Of a stretch of DNA of 10,000 nucleotides, positions 4,743 to 10,000 are shown in pieces. The notes below the pieces were generated by a model. That model made no database searches. It was given only the letters and a program-made list of their open reading frames with translations, and was not told the DNA's origin. Position numbers and translations under genes: made by a program. This DNA is from Desulfomonile sp. (lineage in GTDB: Bacteria; Desulfobacterota; Desulfomonilia; Desulfomonilales; Desulfomonilaceae). Location: the NCBI GenBank assembly GCA_020216785.1, contig JAIWNO010000026.1:1-10000 (forward strand), written 5' to 3'. Within the stretch, counting starts at the first letter, position 1. Each line of letters begins with the position of its first letter.

Positions 4743-6230
4743 ATGATTCGCCCAAGCCTTTTCGAATTCGAGCAATTGGCCCGCGATGGCCGAATGGTCC
4801 CGCTGGTGATGGAAGTTCCCGGCGACCTGGAGACGCCTCTATCGGCCTTCCTCAAGATCGATGACGGCCGCCATTCGTTCCTACTGGAAAGTGTCCAAGG
4901 CGGTGAGCGCTGGGCCAGGTACTCGTTTCTCGGCTCAGGCCCGCGGATGGTGCTGAGATTCGACAAAGAAGGCGCTGAGATCACCCACGACGGCCACGTG
5001 GAGCGAATCGACGGAAATCCTGATCCCACGATAATTTTGAGGGGAATTATGAAGCAATTTCAAGCGGTAACGCAGCACGGTTTGCCGCAATTCTTCGGAG
5101 GCGCGGTCGGTTTCCTCGGGTACGACGTTGTTCGACACTTCGAGCGCATTCCCGATCTTGGCAGGCCGCGTCCGGACTTCGATGACGCGTGCTTCATGGT
5201 AACCCGCGACGTGGTGATTTTTGACAATGTCTCGCACCGGATGCTCCTGACCACGACAGTCTCACCCGAAGACGCTCACTCGCTAAGCACGGCATACGCC
5301 CAGGGAGTCGCACGCTTGGAGCGTCTCCAAGCCCAACTCAATGGTGCTGTGCCGGCAAGAGCTGAGGACCGAGCCCGTACGGGCAATGGCTTTGTTTCCA
5401 ACACCTCTCAAGAGGAGTTCGAGCGCATGGTGCTCACGGCGAAACAGCACATCAAAGCCGGCGACATCATGCAGGTGGTGTTGTCCCAGCGATTCCGCAG
5501 CACTGCCGCTACCGACCCTCTGAACGTGTATCGAGGGCTGCGGATGATCAATCCGTCGCCGTACATGTTTTTCCTGCGCATGGGTGAGCGGATACTCGCC
5601 GGCTCATCGCCCGAAGTGATGGTGCGGTACAGGGATGGGCAGGCTGTGCTGCGGCCAATTGCCGGAACACGGCCGCGTGGAATGACCCGAGCGGAAGACG
5701 AGCAGTTCGAGCGAGAACTCCTTGCGGATGCGAAAGAGATTGCCGAACACGTGATGCTCGTCGACCTGGGAAGAAACGATCTCGGCCGCATCGCTTCGCC
5801 GGGGACCGTGAGCGTGGATGAATTCAAGACCGTGGAACGATATTCGCACGTTATGCACATCGTCAGCAACGTTCGGGCTACCGTTGCGGACGGGTATGAC
5901 GCCTTCGACGTGCTGAGGGCGACTTTTCCCGCTGGGACGCTCAGCGGTGCGCCGAAGATCCGGGCCATGGAAATCATCGAAGACCTGGAACACGAGCGGA
6001 GAGGCCCGTACGGCGGATGCGTCGGGTATTTTTCGTTCACCGGTGCAATGGATATGGGTATCACCATCCGGACAGTGATGATGAATGCCTCCGGAACGTA
6101 TTTTCAGGCCGGTGCCGGCATAGTGGCCGACTCGGACCCCGAGCGGGAATACCAGGAAACGGTGAACAAGGCGGAAGCAATGCGCAGAGCGCTCGCTCTG
6201 GCTCAAGATTTCGAGGGGAGGGCGTCATGA
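4743..6230 (+). CDS. trpE: Anthranilate synthase component I
   Basis: TrpE converts chorismate to anthranilate, using ammonia released from glutamine by the TrpG partner; it is the first committed step of tryptophan synthesis. The 495-residue product has an N-terminal domain with SFLLESV (46-51), the Trp feedback-binding motif, so the enzyme is probably tryptophan-inhibited. The C-terminal chorismate-binding domain contains DIMQVVLSQRF (241-251), PIAGTRPRG (305-313), DLGRNDLGR (341-349), AGTLSGAPK (397-405) and GAGIVADSDPEREYQET (457-473). All expected active-site segments are present and length is normal. I chose ATG 4743 because AAAGGA lies 10 bases upstream and homologues begin at this point; the in-frame ATG 4662 has no ribosome binding site. 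The last codon overlaps the next ATG. Expression should be set by the upstream attenuator. Confidence 0.97.
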   Translation: MIRPSLFEFEQLARDGRMVPLVMEVPGDLETPLSAFLKIDDGRHSFLLESVQGGERWARYSFLGSGPRMVLRFDKEGAEITHDGHVERIDGNPDPTIILRGIMKQFQAVTQHGLPQFFGGAVGFLGYDVVRHFERIPDLGRPRPDFDDACFMVTRDVVIFDNVSHRMLLTTTVSPEDAHSLSTAYAQGVARLERLQAQLNGAVPARAEDRARTGNGFVSNTSQEEFERMVLTAKQHIKAGDIMQVVLSQRFRSTAATDPLNVYRGLRMINPSPYMFFLRMGERILAGSSPEVMVRYRDGQAVLRPIAGTRPRGMTRAEDEQFERELLADAKEIAEHVMLVDLGRNDLGRIASPGTVSVDEFKTVERYSHVMHIVSNVRATVADGYDAFDVLRATFPAGTLSGAPKIRAMEIIEDLEHERRGPYGGCVGYFSFTGAMDMGITIRTVMMNASGTYFQAGAGIVADSDPEREYQETVNKAEAMRRALALAQDFEGRAS

Positions 6231-7939
6231 TCCTCGTCATCGACAACTACGATTCATTTACGTTCAACCTTGTCCAATGTTTTCAAGAACTTGGCGAAGA
6301 AGTTCAGGTTCGTCGCAACGACTGCGTGTCCATTGCCGAGATCCGGCAGTCAAATCCGCGAGCGGTGGTGATTTCGCCGGGCCCGGGCGGCCCTGACGAA
6401 GCAGGGGTGTCTCTACAGGTCATCCGAGACCTCGGCAGCAGCGTCCCGATTCTTGGAGTGTGTCTCGGGCACCAGGCCATCGGCACGGCATTCGACGGAA
6501 AGGTCGTTTTCGCTGACCGCCTGATGCACGGAAAAACATCCCCCATTTTCACCGACGGGACCGGGCTTTTTGCGGGCATGGAGATCCCCTTCGAAGCATG
6601 CCGTTATCACAGCCTCGTCGTCGACGGAGCCTCGCTGCCCGACTGCCTCGAAGTTACCGCGGTGAGTGATCAGAACGAAGTTATGGCAATCAGGCACAAA
6701 ACCTATCCTATCCAAGGCGTACAGTTCCACCCGGAATCGATTCTCACGCCGGGCGGTAAACGCATCCTGGTGAATTTCCTTGCCATGGTGGACGACTTCC
6801 ATCGAGGGATCGCGGAGGGCCGCGATTCCGACCGCCCTGCGGCGAGCGACAACGGACGAAAGCCGTCCCGCTCTGCATTGACTGCACCTTCCAAGAGCCC
6901 CGTCCCACAGCCGACGGAAAGTGAAGTTTTAAAAGAGGCCATCCGGAAGGTTTCCCGACGAGAGGGGCTGACAAGCGACGAAATGGCCGATGTTATGTCC
7001 GACATCATGGACGGATGTGCCACACCGGCCCAGATCGGATGCTTGCTCGCAGCCTTGAGAATGAAGGGCGAGACTGTGGACGAGATCACCGGCGCTGCCA
7101 GGGTTATGCGAGCAAAGGCGATCAAGGTGCCTGTCGCCCACAATGGCGCACCGCTGCTTGATACGTGTGGCACAGGCGGCGACGGAGCAGGCACTTTCAA
7201 CATTTCCACCACCGTCGCATTCATCCTGGCCGGAGCGGGAGTCCGGATTGCAAAGCACGGGAATCGCTCGGTTTCCAGCTCGTGCGGCAGCGCGGATGTG
7301 CTCATGGAGCTGGGCGCGGACCTCCAGCGCTCGCCTGAGTCGGTGGCACGGTGCATCGACGAAACAGGTTTCGGTTTTCTTTTTGCTCCTGCGCTACACC
7401 CGGCCATGAAGCACGCTGCGGGGCCCCGCCGCGAAATGGGCATCCGCACGCTGTTTAACATCCTGGGACCGCTTACCAATCCGGCAGGCGCGTCGTGCCA
7501 ACTGTTGGGCGTATACGATCCGGAGTTGACCGAGCCCATCGCACACGCACTGGTCGGCCTCGGCATTCGCTCGGCTATGGTTGTCCACGGCATGGACGGG
7601 TTGGATGAGATATCGCTTTCTGCTCCCACGAGGATCTCGAGAGTCGAAAGCGGCAGTGTCACTACCACACAGATCGACCCGCGTGATTTCGGCCTGGAGC
7701 TGTGCGAGGTCACTGAAATCAGCGGAGGCTCTCCCGTTGACAATGCTGCGCATTTGCAGCGCGTGTTGGCGGGCGTTCCAGGCGCCAGGCGCGACATTGC
7801 GCTACTGAACGCGGCCGCAGCGCTCATCATCGCCGGCAAGGCCAAGGACTTTGCGGAGGGGCTCAAAGTGGCGGCAAATTCGATCGATTCGGGCAGAGCA
7901 AGGCAGAAGCTCGACGCATTCCTGGAGTTCCAGGGATGA
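6227..7939 (+). CDS. trpGD: TrpG-TrpD fusion: anthranilate synthase glutaminase and anthranilate phosphoribosyltransferase
   Basis: This 570-residue protein joins two enzymes. Residues 1-192 form a class I glutamine amidotransferase that supplies ammonia to TrpE: VIDNYDSFTFNLV (4-16), oxyanion loop SPGPGGPDEAG (50-60), nucleophile Cys79 in GVCLGHQ, and His168/Glu170 in QFHPES. Residues from about 233 form anthranilate phosphoribosyltransferase, which adds phosphoribosyl from PRPP to anthranilate: PRPP loop CGTGGDG (314-320), FNISTT (324-329), KHGNRSVSSSCGSADVLMELG (343-363), and FNILGPLTNPA (410-420). A Ser/Pro-rich linker (about 197-232) joins them with no internal stop or frameshift. E. coli has the same fusion order, while many related bacteria keep two genes. 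The ATG overlaps the trpE stop and follows GAGGGGAGGG. Confidence 0.96.
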   Translation: MILVIDNYDSFTFNLVQCFQELGEEVQVRRNDCVSIAEIRQSNPRAVVISPGPGGPDEAGVSLQVIRDLGSSVPILGVCLGHQAIGTAFDGKVVFADRLMHGKTSPIFTDGTGLFAGMEIPFEACRYHSLVVDGASLPDCLEVTAVSDQNEVMAIRHKTYPIQGVQFHPESILTPGGKRILVNFLAMVDDFHRGIAEGRDSDRPAASDNGRKPSRSALTAPSKSPVPQPTESEVLKEAIRKVSRREGLTSDEMADVMSDIMDGCATPAQIGCLLAALRMKGETVDEITGAARVMRAKAIKVPVAHNGAPLLDTCGTGGDGAGTFNISTTVAFILAGAGVRIAKHGNRSVSSSCGSADVLMELGADLQRSPESVARCIDETGFGFLFAPALHPAMKHAAGPRREMGIRTLFNILGPLTNPAGASCQLLGVYDPELTEPIAHALVGLGIRSAMVVHGMDGLDEISLSAPTRISRVESGSVTTTQIDPRDFGLELCEVTEISGGSPVDNAAHLQRVLAGVPGARRDIALLNAAAALIIAGKAKDFAEGLKVAANSIDSGRARQKLDAFLEFQG

Positions 7940-8724
7940 CGGCCAACGTGCTCGAAAAGATCTCTGCTGCAAGGCGCCGCCGACTTGAGGACGAGAAAAC
8001 TGCAGAACCGCTTGAAGCACTGGAAGAGATCGCGTCGTCGCAGCCGCAGCCGCTGAAATTCGCAGAGGCGTTCCCCCCGGGCCGCGTCAACATCATAGCT
8101 GAAGTGAAGCGAGCGTCGCCGTCACGTGGACTACTGCGAGTTGATTTCGATCCTGAAACGCTGGCTCAAACGTACGAAAGTGCTGGTGCATGCGCGGTTT
8201 CTGTGCTGACAGAGCAGGACCACTTTATGGGAAGCCTGGAATACCTGGAGCGCGTCCGAGCGCACGTCTCCGTTCCCATTCTGCGAAAAGACTTCCTCAC
8301 CGACCCGTATCAGGTGGTGGAGGCACGGGCCGCGGGTGCTGATTCGTTTCTCCTCATTGCTGCGCTACTGGACGCGGGTTCTTTGAGATCGCTGATCGAC
8401 TTGGGCAGGACATGGGGTATGGAACCGCTGGTGGAAGTTCACGACGAACGCGAACTGGCTGTAGCCCTCGAATGCGGAGCGGAAGTGGTTGGTATTAACA
8501 ATCGGGACCTGAACACTCTGCACGTGGATCTCGGCGTAACCCTGCGGTTGGCTCCCCATGTGCCTGAGAATCGGATCGTGATATCCGAGAGCGGGATCAA
8601 GATCTCCGCGGATATCGTACGCCTCAAGGATGCAGGTGTCCGAGGCTTTCTCATCGGCGAGAGCCTGGTAACAGCTGTCGATCCGAAGACAAAACTCAAG
8701 GACCTTGTCAATGGAAACTGCTAA
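7936..8724 (+). CDS. trpC: Indole-3-glycerol phosphate synthase
   Basis: TrpC closes the indole ring, converting CdRP (carboxyphenylamino-deoxyribulose phosphate) to indole-3-glycerol phosphate with loss of CO2. The 262-residue beta/alpha barrel carries all family signatures: IIAEVKRASPSRG (53-65, Lys58 catalytic), SVLTEQDHFMGS (89-100), PILRKDFLTDPYQV (114-127, Lys118 catalytic), LVEVHD (165-170, catalytic Glu167), GINNRDL (186-192) and ISESGI (216-221), plus the phosphate-binding FLIGESLV near the end. It is a standalone gene, not fused to TrpF as in E. coli. The ATG overlaps the stop of the preceding gene by four bases (ATGA), and the 3' end overlaps trpF by 14 bases. Confidence 0.96.
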   Translation: MTANVLEKISAARRRRLEDEKTAEPLEALEEIASSQPQPLKFAEAFPPGRVNIIAEVKRASPSRGLLRVDFDPETLAQTYESAGACAVSVLTEQDHFMGSLEYLERVRAHVSVPILRKDFLTDPYQVVEARAAGADSFLLIAALLDAGSLRSLIDLGRTWGMEPLVEVHDERELAVALECGAEVVGINNRDLNTLHVDLGVTLRLAPHVPENRIVISESGIKISADIVRLKDAGVRGFLIGESLVTAVDPKTKLKDLVNGNC

Positions 8725-9355
8725 ACGAATCGTCCAAGTCAAAATCTGCGGAATTACCCGGTTGGAAGACGCACTGGCCGCAGTGGACGCGGACGCGGAC
8801 GCTCTCGGGTTTGTGTTCCACCCGCTTAGTCCACGATACATCACACCCGCAAAGGCAGCCGCGATCATCTCGGAGCTTCCGCCATTCACCACTACGGTCG
8901 GGGTTTTCGTCAACAAGCTCAGGAGCGAGATCGAGCAGATTCTGCAAACCGCGCGCATTCAAGTCATTCAGCTCCAGGGCGACGAATCGCCCGAAGAATG
9001 CGCTGATCTGGGCCGTCCCGTGATCAAGGCATTTCGGTTCAACCCCGACCTGGGACTTGCGGATGCAGCGACCTGCCGGGCCCAGGCGGTTCTAGTGGAC
9101 TCCGGCGCCGGCGGGCGGTACGGCGGCACCGGTATCGCGCTCGATTGGACGATGCTTGACGATCACCTTGACCGCGAGATGGACGGGCTCAGGTCCAGGC
9201 TCATTCTGGCAGGAGGGCTTACACCTGAAAACGTGGCAGAGGCAATCAGAATTGTGCAGCCGCGCGGTGTAGACGTCGCCGGCGGCGTGGAGCTTGAGCC
9301 CGGAATTAAAAGCCATAAAAAAATCAGGGAGTTCATACATGCAGTCAAGGGCTGA
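8711..9355 (+). CDS. trpF: Phosphoribosylanthranilate isomerase
   Basis: TrpF isomerises phosphoribosylanthranilate to CdRP, the substrate of the upstream trpC product. The 214-residue barrel shows KICGIT (11-16, with the catalytic Cys13), DALGFVF (30-36), SPRYI (40-44), VGVFVN (63-68), IQLQGDE (86-92), VLVDSG (127-132, catalytic Asp130), GGTG (138-141), LILAGGLTPENV (164-175) and GVDVAGGVE (186-194). The last motif is usually GVDVSSGVE, so the two serines of the phosphate-binding loop are replaced by Ala-Gly. I chose ATG 8711 because AAGGA (8698-8702) lies 8 bases upstream; TTG 8705 would add only two residues. It overlaps trpC by 14 bases and trpB by 17, indicating coupled translation. Confidence 0.95.
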   Translation: METAKRIVQVKICGITRLEDALAAVDADADALGFVFHPLSPRYITPAKAAAIISELPPFTTTVGVFVNKLRSEIEQILQTARIQVIQLQGDESPEECADLGRPVIKAFRFNPDLGLADAATCRAQAVLVDSGAGGRYGGTGIALDWTMLDDHLDREMDGLRSRLILAGGLTPENVAEAIRIVQPRGVDVAGGVELEPGIKSHKKIREFIHAVKG

Positions 9356-10000
9356 ATTACCGCAGCACTCCTGGCCCGATACACGAGGCTATTACGGCGA
9401 GTTTGGAGGCCGATTCGTCCCTGAGACGCTGATCACGCCCCTCTACGAGCTGGAAGCTGCGTTGGCGGAGTTTCTTAATTCGCCTCGTTGCATCAAGGAG
9501 TTGCAGGAGCTGCTAATGTCGTATGCCGGCCGCGAAACACCACTTTTCTATGCGCGACAGCTCTCCGAGCGAATGGGAGGCGGAAAACTTTACCTCAAGC
9601 GAGAAGACCTGCTGCACACCGGAGCGCACAAGATCAACAATACGCTCGGGCAGTGTCTGCTCGCCCGATATATGGGCAAGACCAAAGTCATCGCGGAAAC
9701 CGGCGCCGGTCAGCACGGAGTCGCCACGGCCGCTGCAGCGGCGCTGCTCGGGCTGGAGTGCACGGTCTTTATGGGTGAGCTTGATATGCAGCGGCAAGCG
9801 CCGAACGTTTTCCGCATGAGACTCATGGGAGCGCGGCTGAATCCGGTGACTTCCGGCACCGCGACACTGAAAGACGCGATGAACGAAGCCCTTCGACACT
9901 GGGCCACGCACGTGAAAGACACCTTTTACGTGATCGGTTCCGTGGCGGGGCCGCATCCATATCCCTTCATGGTGAGAGAGTTCCAGTCGGTTATCGGCCG
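9339..10000 (+). CDS. trpB: Tryptophan synthase beta chain, partial (3' end beyond the window)
   Basis: TrpB condenses indole with serine to make tryptophan, using pyridoxal phosphate, in complex with TrpA. The first 220 residues are present and open to the window edge, roughly the first 55 percent of a typical beta chain. Visible landmarks are GYYGEFGGRFVPETL (17-31), GRETPLF (64-70), LYLKREDLLHTGAHKINN (84-101, Lys98 forming the Schiff base with PLP), IAETGAGQHGVAT (118-130, catalytic Glu120), RQAPNVFRMRLMGA (152-165), SGTATLKDAMNEA (172-184), and YVIGSVAGPHPYPFMVREFQ (197-216). These fit the canonical TrpA-partnered TrpB1 class. The ATG at 9339 has AGGGAG 7 bases upstream and lies inside the end of trpF (17-base overlap). 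trpA is expected next, outside the window. Confidence 0.97.
   Translation, partial: MQSRAELPQHSWPDTRGYYGEFGGRFVPETLITPLYELEAALAEFLNSPRCIKELQELLMSYAGRETPLFYARQLSERMGGGKLYLKREDLLHTGAHKINNTLGQCLLARYMGKTKVIAETGAGQHGVATAAAAALLGLECTVFMGELDMQRQAPNVFRMRLMGARLNPVTSGTATLKDAMNEALRHWATHVKDTFYVIGSVAGPHPYPFMVREFQSVIG

Noticed and set aside
6017..6226. Upstream extension of the trpGD frame back to 6017
   Set aside because: The stretch is an out-of-frame shadow of trpE, and the TrpG domain begins exactly at ATG 6227 with a strong ribosome binding site.
6703..7866. 387-codon open frame on the reverse strand inside trpGD
   Set aside because: It is antisense to a conserved enzyme, rich in Ser, Pro and Arg, and matches no family; long antisense frames are common in GC-rich genes.

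Overview
The window is bacterial chromosomal DNA of moderately high GC content. Its right half is an almost complete tryptophan biosynthesis operon with its own leader-peptide attenuator. Its left half is accessory DNA: two toxin-antitoxin modules, a 1.3-kb gene-free stretch with several hairpin repeats, and one reverse-strand gene. I infer a Gram-negative host of the former Deltaproteobacteria (Desulfobacterota or Syntrophobacterota type). The grounds are the E. coli-like trp attenuator, the trpE-GD-C-F-B order, the BrnT plus CopG-type antitoxin pair and the style of the intergenic palindromes. No single marker proves this placement.

Layout. Positions 1-101 hold a short C-terminal coding fragment that reads like the end of the ACT domain of prephenate dehydratase (PheA). 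Positions 176-796 are a BrnT/CopG-type toxin-antitoxin operon whose promoter contains a perfect 9-9-9 inverted repeat. Positions 866-1506 are a second, unrelated module (Phd/YefM antitoxin plus RelE/ParE toxin), with a tandem direct repeat over its promoter. Positions 1507-2792 contain no convincing gene, but several hairpins, a REP-like palindrome and a tRNA T-arm-like stem-loop. Positions 2793-3944 (reverse strand) encode a protein resembling the bacterial archaeo-eukaryotic release factor (baeRF) family.

From 4310 rightward everything serves tryptophan. A promoter (4310-4338) precedes a 24-codon leader peptide carrying Trp-Trp-Trp-Arg-Trp (4363-4437). A strong intrinsic terminator (4476-4505) follows, then a long palindrome (4542-4610), then trpE, a trpG-trpD fusion, trpC, trpF and the first two thirds of trpB, which runs off the right edge. 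All adjacent structural genes overlap by 4 to 17 bases, so translation is probably coupled along the whole operon. Together the enzymes take chorismate to anthranilate (TrpE plus the TrpG domain), phosphoribosyl-anthranilate (TrpD domain), CdRP (TrpF) and indole-3-glycerol phosphate (TrpC); TrpB, with TrpA presumably just beyond the window, finishes tryptophan.

The main items not obvious from long open reading frames are the trpL attenuator, the operator-like repeats of both toxin-antitoxin operons (the first of which also argues for a GTG start for BrnT), and the palindrome lying between the attenuator and trpE. I see no clearly novel multigene system here.
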